A stretch of DNA of 36,166 bases. It comes from Okeania sp. SIO3B5. Lineage in GTDB: Bacteria > Cyanobacteriota > Cyanobacteriia > Cyanobacteriales > Microcoleaceae. The translations under genes and the position numbers were made by a program. This document shows positions 1 to 9,202 of the stretch, piece after piece. The stretch covers positions 9,035 to 45,200 of the forward strand of contig NZ_JAAHHG010000037.1 in NCBI RefSeq assembly GCF_010692555.1. The letters are read 5' to 3'. Every line of letters starts with the position of its first letter. Positions within the stretch are counted from its first letter, which is position 1. Under the pieces are notes generated by a model. The model had not been told where the DNA came from. It worked only from the letters and a program-made list of their open reading frames with translations, and searched no databases.

Positions 1-1
1 G

Positions 2-328
2 GCAGCTTCTATTCGTGGTTCATTAATTGAAATAAAAAAAATCAATCTTCAAGAAAATAAAAAATCCTATTATATAAAACAAGACCAGTGGCAAGAAATA
101 TTAGAAGAAGCCATAGAAGTTGCAATTAGTGATGCTAGTGTAGAAGTATTTGATGGAACTTATACACCTTTTCAACTTTTAGATATGGTTGATAAAAATC
201 AAATAATAACAATAGCTCAAAATTTACTGGCACTCACTTATAACTACTCTAAAAAAGAATTACCTGCAATAGTTAATAACTTTTTGACTGAGTTGCCTGG
301 TGGAGAAAATTGGAGATTAGGAAAATAA
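2..328 (+). CDS. C-terminal part of an unknown protein
   Basis: An open frame enters from the left edge and ends at a TAA at 326-328, giving about 108 residues that finish in GGENWRLGK. The fragment is lysine/isoleucine rich and acidic in the middle, with no motif I recognise; a QWQEILEEAIEVA stretch looks helical. The start lies outside the window. The uninterrupted frame and low-GC codon use support a real gene, but no function can be given. Confidence 0.6.
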   Translation, partial: AASIRGSLIEIKKINLQENKKSYYIKQDQWQEILEEAIEVAISDASVEVFDGTYTPFQLLDMVDKNQIITIAQNLLALTYNYSKKELPAIVNNFLTELPGGENWRLGK

Positions 329-330
329 TC

Positions 331-800
331 ATAGGGAGTAGGAAGTAGGGAGTAGGGTTCTGAGAAATAAGGTATCTTCTGTGAAATTGGTATAACAACT
401 TGTTAAGTTACGAGTAAAAAGTTTAGAACTTACCCAGAGACTATAATATGTCTAGCGTTCAAAACTATAACGTTATGGTTTTTGAACTTGATATAGGGAG
501 TAGGGAGTAGGGTTCTGAGAAATAAGGTATCTTCTGTGAAATTGGTATAACAATTTGTCAGGTTACGAGTAAAAAGTTTAGAACTTACCCAGAGACTATA
601 ATATGTCTAGCGTTCAAAACTATAACGTTATGGTTTTTGAACTTGATATAGGGAGTAGGGAGTAGGGTTCTGAGAAATAAGGTATCTTCTGTGAAATTGG
701 TATAACAACTTGTTAAGTTACGAGTAAAAAGTTTAGAACTTACCCAGAGACTATAATATATCTAGCGTTCAAAACTATAACGTTATGGTTTTTGAACTTT
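331..800. repeat. Three tandem copies of a 155-bp unit, each with a hairpin
   Basis: The same 155-bp unit is repeated three times; the shared word GGGTTCTGAGAAATAAGG begins at 355, 510 and 665. Copies differ at only a few bases, so the amplification looks recent. Each unit contains a near-perfect palindrome with arms GTTCAAAACTATAACG / CGTTATGGTTTTTGAAC, a GGGAGTA heptamer stretch, and the motif AATTGGTATAA that also marks the ends of other repeats in this window. It lies between the tail of the left-edge gene and the 3' end of topA; no open frame in it looks coding. Confidence 0.85.
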
Positions 801-980
801 ATGTATAGTACCTTGGTCTAAGTCCTGAAGTTGTTAGCTTGTGGGTAGAGACTAGGAAAATAATTAGGGTTTGGTCTCCAAACCCCTACAGTTTTTTTCA
901 CAAGCCATTGCATAAAAATCAAGAGACGATTTTTCCGACTACCTCCTTTATGATTCCCATTTTTTCTGACTCCTAACCTC

Positions 981-3605
981 CTAATTACTTCCTGCTTTTG
1001 ACTTTGTAGACTTCCTACCACGACCAGACTTTTTACTACTAGCTTTAGCCTTCAAAAGTTCTATCGCTTGCTCCAAAGTTACATCTTCAACAACCGTATC
1101 CTTTGGCAAAGAAGCATTTACCTTACCATGCTTCACATAAGGTCCATAGCGACCATCATAAATACCTACTGCCTCACCATCTTCAGGATGTTTACCTAAA
1201 TCTTTAAGTGGAGGTGCAGCCTTAGCACTGCCACGCTTCGCCCTTTTAGGTTGAGCTAATAATTCCAAAGCACGTTCCAAAGTAATAGTCAAAACATCAT
1301 CCCCAGCTTTCAAAGAGCGATAATCTTTACCAAGCTCCTTACCTTGGTCGTGAACAACATAAGGACCAAAACGTCCTAAATTAGTTTGAATTTTACAACC
1401 AGTTTCTGGGTGAGCGCCCAAAGTACGAGGTAAAGACAATAACCCTACCGCCATATCCAAAGTTACATCTTCCATCTTTACACCCTTCGGCAGTGAGCTT
1501 CGCTTTGGTTTTTTCTTACTTCCCTCTACCTCATCACCCAACTGTACATAAGGACCATAACGACCAGTCATTATATAGATAGGTTTATCTTCTTCTGGAT
1601 GAATTCCTAACTCCTCAGGACCTTCTGTTTTTTGCTTCAGAATTTTCTCTATTTGTTCTGGATCTAAATCTGATGGAGTTAAATCTTCAGGAATAGAAGC
1701 CTTGACAACACCTTCACCATTTTCGGCCTCAATATAAGCACCAAACTTACCGATACAGATACGATAAGTCATCTCTGGTTCCTCATCCAAATTATCCAAT
1801 TCAATGGTACGGGCTAACTTGGGGTCAATATGCTCTTCCTGTTCCTTAATTTGAGTATCCAGTCCAGTTTCTCCAGAATAAAATTCTCGTAGATATGGCA
1901 ACCATTGAGCTTCACCAGTAGAAATATCATCCAGAGTCTGCTCCATACGGGCAGTAAACTTAACATCCACAAATTCAGGAAAGTGTTTTTCTAATAGACT
2001 TGTCACCCCAAAAGCAGTAAAAGTCGGAACCAAAGCATTATTCTGAAGTTTGGCATAACCACGGTCAACAATAGTACCAATAACAGTAGCGTAAGTACTC
2101 GGACGGCCAATACCTTCACTTTCCAGAGTTTTTACCAGAGATGCTTCGGTAAACCTAGCAGGTGGTTGAGTTTCATGCCCCACCACTTCTATTTCTTTGC
2201 AATTTGGATGATCGCCTTGTTTCAGAGGAGGTAAAGGTACTTCTTGATCTTCCAAAGCTGCTTCTGGATCATCAGAACCTTCAACATAAGCCCGAAGGAA
2301 ACCAGGAAAGTCTATACGCTTACCATTAGAACGAAAACCTGCATCTTCTACTTGCAAGTTAACTGTAATGTGAGTTTGACGAGAGTCAGCCATTTGACAA
2401 GCTACTGTCCGTTTCCATATTAAGTCATAAAGAGCAAGTTCTTGACCACTCAACCCTGTTTCCTGGGGCGTGCGAAAAGTTTGACCAGCAGGGCGAATAG
2501 CTTCATGAGCTTCCTGAGCTCCTTTACTTTTAGTAGTGTATTGTCGTGGTTGGGGACTCAGATATTCTGGACCATACATTTTTTCCACACAACTCCGAGC
2601 AGCAGCGATCGCCTCATCAGACAAATGTACTGAGTCTGTCCGCATATAAGTAATAAAGCCCTGTTCGTATAGATTTTGTGCTGTCCGCATAGTTTGTCTA
2701 GCACCCATTCTTAGCTTACGGTTAGATTCTTGTTGTAAAGTAGAAGTGGTAAAAGGTGGTGATGGTTTACGCTTAACAGCTCGTTCTTCAACACTGTTAA
2801 CAGTCCAAGGTTTATCCTGCAGCCGTTCCTTCAGAGCTTCTGCTTGAGCCTCATCCAACAAAACAACATTTCTACCCTCAGCTATTTTCCCTGTATTTTC
2901 ATCAAAGTCACTACCAGTAGCTACTTTTGTCCCCCCAAGAGTAACAAGTTTAGACTCAAAAGGTTTGTTTGCCTGTTCTAAACTGGCCTTTAAATCCCAA
3001 TAACCTCCTTGTTTAAAAGCTCGACGTTGACGTTCTCGAGTTACCAATAGTCGAACTGCTACTGACTGTACCCTACCTGCAGAGAGACCCCAGGCTATTT
3101 TTTTCCAAAGTACAGGAGAGAGAGTATAACCATAAAGTCTGTCCAGAATACGTCTTGTTTCTTGTGCTCTGACTAACTGTTCGTCTATGTTGCGACAATT
3201 TTCGATCGCCTTACGGATAGCTTCTGGAGTAATCTCGTGGAATACCATCCGTTTAGTAGGAACTTTTGGTTTTAGTAGTTGCAGTAAATGCCAACTTATG
3301 CTTTCCCCTTCCCGGTCTTCATCTGTGGCCAGAACTAATTCATCAGCTTCTTTCAAAGCATCTTTGAGTTCTTTCACGGTTTTCTTTTTATCTTTAGGGA
3401 CAACGTAGACGGGTTCAAAATTTGAGTCTACATTTACACCTAAATGTGCCCACTTTTCTCCTTTATATTTTTCTGGTATTTCATCAGCAGAAGGTGGCAG
3501 GTCACGCACATGACCCATGGATGCCTCCACACGGTAGTCAGAGGGTAGATAGTTGCGTATAGTGCGGGCTTTAGTGGGAGATTCTACAATAACAAGGGTT
3601 GACAT
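981..3605 (-). CDS. topA: DNA topoisomerase I (type IA)
   Basis: This enzyme relaxes negatively supercoiled DNA through a covalent 5'-phosphotyrosine intermediate. The 874-residue protein opens with the type IA start ([12 protein letters not shown]), has the Toprim acidic motif DEDREGE at about residues 95-101, and the catalytic tyrosine Y320 in ITYMRTDS. The later [10 protein letters not shown] motif is also present (about 550). The C-terminal third has no zinc-finger cysteines; instead it carries several GRYGPYV-type repeats (TopoI C-terminal repeat family), as in cyanobacterial homologues, and a lysine/serine-rich tail. The ATG at 3605 starts directly at the conserved N-terminus. The gene stands alone, flanked by repeats on both sides. 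Confidence 0.97.
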   Translation of the reverse strand: MSTLVIVESPTKARTIRNYLPSDYRVEASMGHVRDLPPSADEIPEKYKGEKWAHLGVNVDSNFEPVYVVPKDKKKTVKELKDALKEADELVLATDEDREGESISWHLLQLLKPKVPTKRMVFHEITPEAIRKAIENCRNIDEQLVRAQETRRILDRLYGYTLSPVLWKKIAWGLSAGRVQSVAVRLLVTRERQRRAFKQGGYWDLKASLEQANKPFESKLVTLGGTKVATGSDFDENTGKIAEGRNVVLLDEAQAEALKERLQDKPWTVNSVEERAVKRKPSPPFTTSTLQQESNRKLRMGARQTMRTAQNLYEQGFITYMRTDSVHLSDEAIAAARSCVEKMYGPEYLSPQPRQYTTKSKGAQEAHEAIRPAGQTFRTPQETGLSGQELALYDLIWKRTVACQMADSRQTHITVNLQVEDAGFRSNGKRIDFPGFLRAYVEGSDDPEAALEDQEVPLPPLKQGDHPNCKEIEVVGHETQPPARFTEASLVKTLESEGIGRPSTYATVIGTIVDRGYAKLQNNALVPTFTAFGVTSLLEKHFPEFVDVKFTARMEQTLDDISTGEAQWLPYLREFYSGETGLDTQIKEQEEHIDPKLARTIELDNLDEEPEMTYRICIGKFGAYIEAENGEGVVKASIPEDLTPSDLDPEQIEKILKQKTEGPEELGIHPEEDKPIYIMTGRYGPYVQLGDEVEGSKKKPKRSSLPKGVKMEDVTLDMAVGLLSLPRTLGAHPETGCKIQTNLGRFGPYVVHDQGKELGKDYRSLKAGDDVLTITLERALELLAQPKRAKRGSAKAAPPLKDLGKHPEDGEAVGIYDGRYGPYVKHGKVNASLPKDTVVEDVTLEQAIELLKAKASSKKSGRGRKSTKSKAGSN

Positions 3606-3680
3606 AAGACTTTATTTAAGATAATACAAGCTGGGATTTTATATTAGGAATGATATGCACTGGTGGTCAATGGGTCATTT

Positions 3681-3740
3681 CAATTATCAGTTATCAGTTA
3701 TCAGTTATCAGTTAGCCTCCTCCGGAGGAGCTACGCTAAC
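3681..3740. repeat. TCAGTTA heptamer array joined to a palindrome
   Basis: Four or so copies of a 7-bp unit (TTATCAG) run from 3681 to 3714. They join a 30-bp inverted repeat at 3711-3740 with outer arms GTTAGC / GCTAAC and core TCCTCCGGAGGA. A related hairpin sequence is found inside the TnpB remnant near 9407. The open frame across this stretch encodes a heptamer-derived string (SVISYQL) and is not a gene. Confidence 0.8.
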
Positions 3741-4229
3741 AGTACCTCTGCAATCAGGAGGCTTGAAATCTGGAATATTCTCTTTTTTTATCTCCTTAAA
3801 AGGGGAGGCTATTGACCAGAATTTTTTGGTCAGGATAAATAGAATTTCATTGTTTAGTTTGGTTAGGCATTACAGTATAAAGTCCTATTTTTTCTACGCT
3901 ATCTTAATTTTTTGTTTCTGCCAAAACCTATAGCAATTTGCAACTTTACAAAGTACTGAGTTACTGGGTTTTTTAGATTTTTACTGAACAGAGAACTGGT
4001 ATTAGAGCATTCTGGGTTTTGCTCCATCTTTATAATTAACTTATCTGCAATTAGCTATATGTTTGATGGACATAGGCTTTTATTTAGTAATCACTTTATA
4101 AGATTTGCTAGCATGACTTATTATTAATGTCAATATAATTAATAATTTTTTTATATTAGACCTCTTGCAGAAGTAAAAATTAAATCTTTTTGGGTCGATT
4201 TTTCTCAAAATCTATCAGAGAACCTTGAA

Positions 4230-4275
4230 AGAGGACTCCCGCTATAATTCCTAATTTAGCGGTGAGATGAATTTC
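4230..4275 (+). other. Probable right-end remnant of an IS200/IS605-type element
   Basis: The stretch with ACTCCCGC ... AATTTAGCGGTGAGA resembles the segment at 4755-4787 (ATCTCCCTTTAT ... GATTTAACGGTGAGA), which lies downstream of a TnpB remnant. Both have the form of a short hairpin ending in GGTGAGA. In TnpB elements this end also encodes the 3' part of the omega RNA. I infer an orphan end with no gene attached. The rest of 3606-4330 shows no gene. Confidence 0.35.
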
Positions 4276-4331
4276 AACAAATCTATTAATTGAGCGGAAT
4301 GCGAATCAATCCAGTATCAGTTATAATATAG

Positions 4332-4691
4332 TTATTAACAAATGACAGTGGCATCGGTCAATTTATCAATGAAATACTTCCTTATGTATGCTGGAAAAGA
4401 GGTAAGTATTATGGAAAAGTTGACAAGGATTATACTTCTCAAGAATGCCCATTATGTGGGCAGATTGAAAAGAAAAAACTCTCTGATAGAAGACATAATT
4501 GCACCAACTGTGGTTATGAAATAAATCGTGATATAGCTGCTGCACCCACCCCCATCCCCTCCCGGGAGGGGAGCAAGAGGGGTGGGTGAGGTTTAATAGC
4601 CGTGGGGCACACGGTTAAAGAAAAGCGCACCGCCTGCGCTGAGGTTTCCGAGCGCGTAAAGACGGAGCAAGAAAGCTTGTGGAGATGGTAG
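4332..4691 (+). pseudogene. tnpB: TnpB (IS200/IS605 OrfB) remnant, C-terminal part
   Basis: One frame reads GIGQFINEILPYVCWKRGKYY..., then a four-cysteine zinc ribbon (CPLCG ... CTNCGYEINRD), then a TGA at 4587, and continues in frame with IAVGHTVKEKRTACAEVSERVKTEQESLWRW to a TAG at 4689. This is the C-terminal quarter of an RNA-guided TnpB nuclease of the IS605 family. The stop is contributed by a 42-bp palindrome inserted at 4545. N-terminal and catalytic parts are missing, so it is inactive. A hairpin-containing right end follows to about 4795. Confidence 0.85.
4545..4586. repeat. 42-bp GC-rich palindrome inserted in the TnpB zinc ribbon
   Basis: Outer arms CCCACCCC / GGGGTGGG enclose an inner palindrome CCCCTCCC / GGGAGGGG. 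Related hairpins occur inside the two related elements at 15843-16247 and 28901-29171. Together with the three following bases it spans 45 nt, so the TnpB frame is kept, although the insert itself supplies a TGA. It stands out by GC content against its surroundings. Confidence 0.8.
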
Positions 4692-4699
4692 TAGCGGGG

Positions 4700-4795
4700 G
4701 TACAACTCAGTTTATTTGATTTGTTGCCTAGTTAAGAATCTGCGAGACAAGAATCTCCCTTTATAATCACCAGATTTAACGGTGAGAGTGTCAAT
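4700..4795 (+). other. Probable right end / omega-RNA region of the TnpB remnant
   Basis: Directly downstream of the TnpB frame lies a segment with a hairpin-like CTCCC ... GGTGAGAG and then GTGTCAA. By analogy with IS605-family elements this would be the right end, with the omega-RNA scaffold ending near 4792 and guide sequence after it. That is inference from position and from similarity to 4230-4275. The stretch 4796-4983 shows no gene. Confidence 0.35.
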
Positions 4796-4983
4796 CCTGT
4801 GTTCCCCATTTCGGTTGTCCTGGGTCGCGTAATTGTGAAGATATATATTTTTTAATTTCTCCCCCCCATCCCCCCACACTAATTACTCCAATGCTACCGG
4901 AAATGTAGAATAAAATTATAGATATAGCACTACAAGAATTGGGCACGGACATTTTTCAATCCTAAAACCCTTTTACAGTTTGC

Positions 4984-5019
4984 TATTCCCTGTTCCCTGT
5001 TCCCTGTTCCCTGTTCCCT
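4984..5019. repeat. CCCTGTT heptamer array
   Basis: About five copies of a 7-bp unit (TTCCCTG) lie 33 bp before the DUF4346 start codon and are followed by a small palindrome (TAGCGCaTAGCGCTA). The array is of the short tandem repeat kind common in cyanobacteria. Confidence 0.85.
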
Positions 5020-5052
5020 AGCGCATAGCGCTATAATTCTTAAGATTAAACT

Positions 5053-5436
5053 ATGAATGTAACACTTGAAGAAGTAAACACCATTGACGAAAAACTTTCA
5101 AAACGTCACATAGACCTCGATGCAGGTGGTTACTTTATTATTTTTCTTGACCGAGAAGCAGGTTTAATATGTGCAAAACACTTTACTAATATTATTGACG
5201 ACCGTGGTTTGGCTATAGATCCAGAAACAGGAAAACCAATTCCAGCAAAAGGCAAAGTAGAACGTACTCATACAAGAATATTTACTGCGAGAACTGCAAA
5301 AGAAATATGTGTAAAAATATTAGAAGAAACCCGCCCCTGTCCAGTCACAATGTTAGATCATGCTGCTTATTTGGGGCGGGAATTTGTGCGTGCAGAAATA
5401 GCTTTATTAAATGGTAAGGAATATATTCAGGATTAA
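5053..5436 (+). CDS. DUF4346 family protein
   Basis: The 127-residue protein matches my memory of the DUF4346 family, a small domain found widely in cyanobacteria and also seen near pterin-related proteins. Recognisable parts are the DAGGYFIIFLDREAGLICAKHF N-terminal half, the GKPIPAKGKVERTHTR loop and the C-terminal DHAAYLGREFVRAEIAL helix. There is no signal peptide or membrane segment, so it should be cytosolic. Its biochemical role is not known to me. Its TAA (5434-5436) overlaps the stop codon of the convergent psb32-like gene. Confidence 0.8.
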   Translation: MNVTLEEVNTIDEKLSKRHIDLDAGGYFIIFLDREAGLICAKHFTNIIDDRGLAIDPETGKPIPAKGKVERTHTRIFTARTAKEICVKILEETRPCPVTMLDHAAYLGREFVRAEIALLNGKEYIQD

Positions 5437-6158
5437 GAAAAACCTTGATACCAAAAATAAGTAACCATCGGTACAATGGTAGCTACAACTAGCAATACAA
5501 CAACTAAGATAGTTGCACTTTGATCGTCAGTTTCTTCTGCTGATTTAAAAGTAGCTACTACTTTTCCTGCAAGCTCATCCTTAACTTCCGGAGGGCCTGG
5601 ATCAGATTCTCCAGATAATACAGCACTTAGGCGATCGCTAGCAGCTAAAAAAGCCTCATTATATTTGTTGCCATCTCTAATAGGTACTTGAATAGTTTCA
5701 TCAACTATACTCTGAGTAATGTCATCAGACATTAGTTTTTTAACTTCATCGCCGATCTGAATAGCATCATTATTGGTGAGAGTATCTAATACTATTAAAG
5801 TTTGATTGACTTTTGTTTCTGGAGTAGGAAACCATTTGTCAAATAGCTTTTCCGTAAAACTATCCACAGTCTCACCATAGTCTAGACGACGGATAGTAAC
5901 AAATCTAACTTCATTCCCAGTAGTATTGGCCAAATTTTCTAAAGTATTGTTCAGTTTACTTTTTGTTATCCGACTCAAAACTTCTGCATCATCAACGATA
6001 AATGTACTATCCCCTGCCACTAAACTTGGCATTTGATAGACTCCAGTTGCGGATGCAGAAGATACTGGCATAATAGTAGCCATAATAACTAATAGCAGAG
6101 ATACTATTAAAGTATGAAGATTTTGAAAATTGAAGGTTTTATTGAATAGTTGTACCAT
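5433..6158 (-). CDS. psb32: Psb32-like TPM-domain protein, photosystem II maintenance
   Basis: The 241-residue protein has an N-terminal hydrophobic segment (about 15-36, ending near SASA) that fits a signal peptide. A TPM domain follows (about 48-190: FIVDDAEVLSR, then NEVRFVTIRRLDYG, then QTLIVLDTLTNNDAIQIG), and a C-terminal membrane helix covers about 215-237. This layout fits Psb32, a thylakoid-lumen protein that protects and repairs photosystem II. The TPM fold has also been linked to phosphatase activity. The gene is convergent with DUF4346; the two stop codons overlap by three bases. The Psb32 assignment rests on domain order and host type, not on alignment. Confidence 0.82.
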   Translation of the reverse strand: MVQLFNKTFNFQNLHTLIVSLLLVIMATIMPVSSASATGVYQMPSLVAGDSTFIVDDAEVLSRITKSKLNNTLENLANTTGNEVRFVTIRRLDYGETVDSFTEKLFDKWFPTPETKVNQTLIVLDTLTNNDAIQIGDEVKKLMSDDITQSIVDETIQVPIRDGNKYNEAFLAASDRLSAVLSGESDPGPPEVKDELAGKVVATFKSAEETDDQSATILVVVLLVVATIVPMVTYFWYQGFS

Positions 6159-6788
6159 CAGATACTTTCCAATGCTTGGTAAATAGTTAATTTTTTTTGA
6201 GTAAAGCTTTTTGCCACAGTCTATAGATAGTGGGAAAACTTTACTAGACTTTAATTTACTTTACCATTCTTATATCATCTCCGGTTGAATAGTTACACTT
6301 TGGAGGAATGAAGGCAGAAGGCAGAGGGCAGAAGGGAAGAAAAGATTAGAAAGGATAAAGTTTTTTATCACTAATTATCCGGATATAATATTACTATATA
6401 GAGAGCAAAAAAACTAAACAGAACCCACACTAGGTAGAGGAGGAAGGCAGAGGGCAGCTATGCTGAAAAATTTATAAAAGAAGGGCAAAAAAACGCGATC
6501 GCTATCACCGGACTTTGTATAATATCGTGTGTTAACACTTGACACGCACTGCTTAATCAAACTGATATAAAACGTCACATAGCGTGATATTTTAATGTTT
6601 ACTTCCTCTACTTTTTTCTCTGGAGGAATTGTTTCTATATTGTTATGTTAATTCTTTGTTTCTCGGCTTTTTCGTGAACCAGCTTGATGTTAACAAATTA
6701 TTTCTGTCATGCCTGAAAGGATGAATATATATGATTTTTTACTTCTGAAGGACAGAAATAATACCAGTTTTTCTTCTCATCAAATACC
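6159..6788. other. 630-bp spacer between the psb32-like gene and ispF
   Basis: Both flanking genes are on the minus strand. The spacer holds two short GAAGGCAG/GAGGGCAG repeat patches (about 6308-6330 and 6440-6455) and a HIP1 octamer near 6494. It also has AT-rich sequence with no convincing reading frame; the 18-codon ORF beginning at 6596 is too short and unsupported. The psb32-like promoter presumably lies in 6160-6290, but I cannot place its boxes. Confidence 0.5.
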
Positions 6789-7292
6789 TTAGATTTTATT
6801 CCCATCAATGCCTTCATATTTATTTAGCAACACTACAGCATAAGCGGCAATACCTTCTTCTCGACCTACAGGACCTAATTTTTCATTAGTAGTAGCTTTA
6901 ACGCTGACTTGATCTGCTTGTAACTCTAAAGTAGTAGCGAGGCGCGATCGCATTTCTTTTATATGTGGTTTGAGTTTAGGACGTTCTGCTACTACTACTG
7001 AGTCAATATTACTAACTTCCCAGCAGCTAGCCTTAACTAAATGATTTACACGATTCAACAATTCTATACTATCAGCTCCAGCCCATTGTGGGTCGCTGGG
7101 GGGGAAAAAATGGCCAATATCACCCAAACTCAGAGCGCCCAACATTGCATCCATAATTGCATGGGTCAAAACATCCGCATCGCTATGACCAAGTAATCCC
7201 ATTTCATGGTCAATTTTGACTCCTCCAAGTATTAGAGGTCTTCCAGGTCCTAACTTATGGATATCGTAGCCATTACCTATGCGAAGATTCAT
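6789..7292 (-). CDS. ispF: 2-C-methyl-D-erythritol 2,4-cyclodiphosphate synthase
   Basis: This is the fifth enzyme of the MEP pathway; it cyclises CDP-methylerythritol 2-phosphate, releasing CMP, and feeds isoprenoid, carotenoid and phytol synthesis. The 167-residue length fits the family. The metal ligands are visible in GYDIH (D10, H12) and LLGHSDAD (H36). The substrate-binding [21 protein letters not shown] signature is at the C-terminus. The ATG at 7292 places the conserved RIGNGYD at residues 4-10. The nearest genes are a PqqD-like gene and trmD, but spacers full of repeats make a shared operon unlikely. Confidence 0.97.
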   Translation of the reverse strand: MNLRIGNGYDIHKLGPGRPLILGGVKIDHEMGLLGHSDADVLTHAIMDAMLGALSLGDIGHFFPPSDPQWAGADSIELLNRVNHLVKASCWEVSNIDSVVVAERPKLKPHIKEMRSRLATTLELQADQVSVKATTNEKLGPVGREEGIAAYAVVLLNKYEGIDGNKI

Positions 7293-7342
7293 TTTTCTAA
7301 CTTATACCTTCAATAGTAGCTTGTTATCAGATTATTGTATAA

Positions 7343-7538
7343 TACCAGTTTGATAAATCTTTGCTACAAATATTTAGGTTACTGCGATTGAGTCAGGAGA
7401 CAGGAGTCAGGAGACAGAATAAATAAGTTTTATACCATTTTTCACATAGTAATTTATCTTTTTCGTCCAATAGATATTTCCTATAAATTATTTTAATACT
7501 CCTTATTATTTGTAGCATTCTTTTTTCAAATTGGTATA
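7343..7538 (+). repeat. About 196-bp dispersed repeat with ATACCA-type ends
   Basis: This segment is homologous along its length to the reverse complement of 27617-27813. Both begin ATACCAG and contain TTTGCTACAAATAT near that end. Both then have a GTCAGGA heptamer stretch, and both end with ATTCTTTTTTCAAATTGGTATA. The ends are roughly inverted (ACCAGTTTGA / TCAAATTGGT), so it is probably a non-autonomous element (MITE). No coding potential. Confidence 0.75.
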
Positions 7539-7722
7539 ATACCATTTCTCAAAAGTTTTGCTACATCTCCTTGGGAGTAGGGAGTAGGGAGTAGGGTTCA
7601 AAGGCATAAGATATTTTGGATTAATGCAGATAATCCTCTACATTCATTACTGAATTATGATTATTACTTAATAACTGAAGTTCATCGGAAGTATAGCATT
7701 AATGCATGGGAATTGGTATAAT
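7539..7722 (+). repeat. Adjacent repeat-like segment with ACCATTTC / GAATTGGT ends
   Basis: The segment starts ATACCATTTC and ends GAATTGGTAT, so the ends are inverted over about 10 bp with one mismatch. The junction with the preceding element reads TTGGTATAATACCA, a perfect palindrome. It contains a GGGAGTA heptamer array (about 7572-7596). I have no second copy in this window, so its status as a separate element is tentative. Confidence 0.4.
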
Positions 7723-7782
7723 ATATCTTGATTGCATAAAACTACTTTTTTGTATTAATTTTATTGTCAGTAGAGGTAAGTT

Positions 7783-8100
7783 GTGGAGATTATATTAACT
7801 AAACAAGTGCTATTAACGGATAATTTTTTTTTAGAAGAAGATGAGGGAGAATTTTTTTTAGTTAATTCTCAACAAGAAGGTGAAGATTTTGTGTTGGATG
7901 ATATGGCTGCTAAAATGCTATTCGCTTTAATAGGTTCCGGGTCAATTCAAGAGGCTTATGAGGATCTTTTAGAAGAAGAGCAAGTAGAGCCAGAAGTACT
8001 TAAAAATGATTTATTAGAGTATATTAGAGATTTAAGAAATGACGGCATTGTGAAAATTATCGATCAAGAAGATAATTTATCTGTTGTTAAAGAAGGGTAA
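7783..8100 (+). CDS. PqqD-like small protein (possible RiPP recognition fold)
   Basis: The 105-residue acidic protein begins at a GTG; AGAGGT lies about 8 bp upstream as a plausible ribosome site. The order of elements fits the PqqD family: a strand pair (EGEFFLVNSQQEGEDFVLDD), a helix (MAAKMLFALIG), then helix-turn-helix-like segments (SIQEAYEDLLEEEQVEPEVLKNDLLEYIRDLRNDGIVKI). PqqD-type domains bind leader peptides of ribosomally made peptides, or act as partners of radical SAM enzymes. No such enzyme or precursor peptide is nearby, so a link to peptide maturation is only suggested. It could be an unrelated winged-helix protein. Confidence 0.6.
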   Translation: MEIILTKQVLLTDNFFLEEDEGEFFLVNSQQEGEDFVLDDMAAKMLFALIGSGSIQEAYEDLLEEEQVEPEVLKNDLLEYIRDLRNDGIVKIIDQEDNLSVVKEG

Positions 8101-8232
8101 AAAAATAGTCGATAAATTTGAGCTATATCGTGAAAGTTAACTATGATTTTCTACAAAAAAATTCAGCTACTAATTCAATAGATTCATAGGTTAAATTATC
8201 TATAATAATAACTATTTAATTCCACACCTGCT

Positions 8233-8365
8233 TTACTATTGAATTTTGCCCCCCTAGCCCCCCAACTTTGGGGGGAACAAGAGTCAATTTGCTTGCCCTA
8301 TTCCCCCAATTTTGGGGGATTTAGGGGGCTTGGATGTAGCAAATGGGACTTCTCAGACAATCTCT
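8233..8365 (+). repeat. Dispersed hairpin-rich repeat, partner of 27815-27969
   Basis: The sequence from TGAATTTTGCCCCCC to GACTTCTCAGACAATCTCT matches the reverse complement of 27815-27969. It includes two GC-rich hairpins built on CCCCCAACTTTGGGGGG and CCCCCAATTTTGGGGG. The right end (AGAGATTGTCTGAGAAGTC in the other orientation) is intact, whereas the left end seems shortened. It lies in the spacer before the trmD stop codon and carries no gene. Confidence 0.75.
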
Positions 8366-8427
8366 TACTGATACTAAATATTAAATTAATTTTCACATTT
8401 ACTTCTAAAAAAGAAGCTTCAAGACTA

Positions 8428-9120
8428 TCATTCTATCAAATTATCGTCATTTTTTATCAAGTCTGGACGACGAGATTTTGTTCTTTGAATTTGTTGTTGG
8501 TAGCGCCATTCTGCTATTTTGGCATGATTTCCAGAGAGCAAAACTTCTGGTACTTTCCAACCACGAAAATTAGATGGTCGAGTGTAATGAGGATAATCAA
8601 GTAATCCAGATTCAAAACTTTCGTATTTCAGTGAATCAGCTTTACCTACTGTTCCTGGAAGTAACCTCACTACACCATTAATTAAAGCTAAAGCTGGTAT
8701 CTCTCCACCTGTAAGGACAAAATCTCCCAGAGATACTTCTCTAGTAACTAAATATTGTACTCTTTCATCAATACCTTCATAATGACCACAAATTAAAATA
8801 AGTTGGTCATAGCCTATAGCCAACTGCTTAAATAGCTGCTGACACATTGTTTCTCCCTGGGGAGTTAAAAGAATCACTTCTCGTCGCGGTTTAGTTGTTA
8901 ATGACTCTACAGCAGCAAATATAGGTTCTGGTTTTAACACCATTCCTACTCCCCCACCATAAGATTCATCATCAACCTTATGATACTTATCTGTGGTATA
9001 ATCGCGAGGGTTAACCAAATTAACCTTGGCAATCTCTTTATCAAGGGCTTTCCCTAACAAGCCTGAACTTAGGGGTGTTCTAAAAAAGTCTGGAAACAGA
9101 GTTATAACATCAAATAGCAC
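8428..9120 (-). CDS. trmD: tRNA (guanine-37-N1)-methyltransferase
   Basis: TrmD methylates G37 next to the anticodon and so prevents +1 frameshifting. The 230-residue protein has the SPOUT-class trefoil-knot sequence: N-terminal FDVITLFPDFF, DDESYGGGVGMV at 51-61, CGHYEGIDERV at about 111-121, and GDFVLTGGEIPALALING at about 132-149 that forms the S-adenosylmethionine knot. RPSNFRGWKVPEVLLSGNH precedes the C-terminal RNA-binding helices. ATG at 9120 gives the family's standard N-terminus. The usual rpsP/rimM/rplS partners are not adjacent here. Confidence 0.97.
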   Translation of the reverse strand: MLFDVITLFPDFFRTPLSSGLLGKALDKEIAKVNLVNPRDYTTDKYHKVDDESYGGGVGMVLKPEPIFAAVESLTTKPRREVILLTPQGETMCQQLFKQLAIGYDQLILICGHYEGIDERVQYLVTREVSLGDFVLTGGEIPALALINGVVRLLPGTVGKADSLKYESFESGLLDYPHYTRPSNFRGWKVPEVLLSGNHAKIAEWRYQQQIQRTKSRRPDLIKNDDNLIE

Positions 9121-9202
9121 AAAACTTAAAAAATATACTTAGAGTGTCTTAAAAAATATAGAAATTGTTGAGATTAATCTTTAATTTAGCTACATAGCCG
9201 AG

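Noticed and set aside
331-800. CRISPR array
   Set aside because: The 155-bp units follow each other directly and are alike throughout, with no unique spacers.
818-1021. 67-residue minus-strand frame overlapping the topA end
   Set aside because: It overlaps topA in another frame, lies in repeat-adjacent DNA and has no recognisable features.
3655-3933. 92-residue plus-strand frame
   Set aside because: Its coding potential comes from a TCAGTTA heptamer array and a palindrome; the rest resembles no protein.
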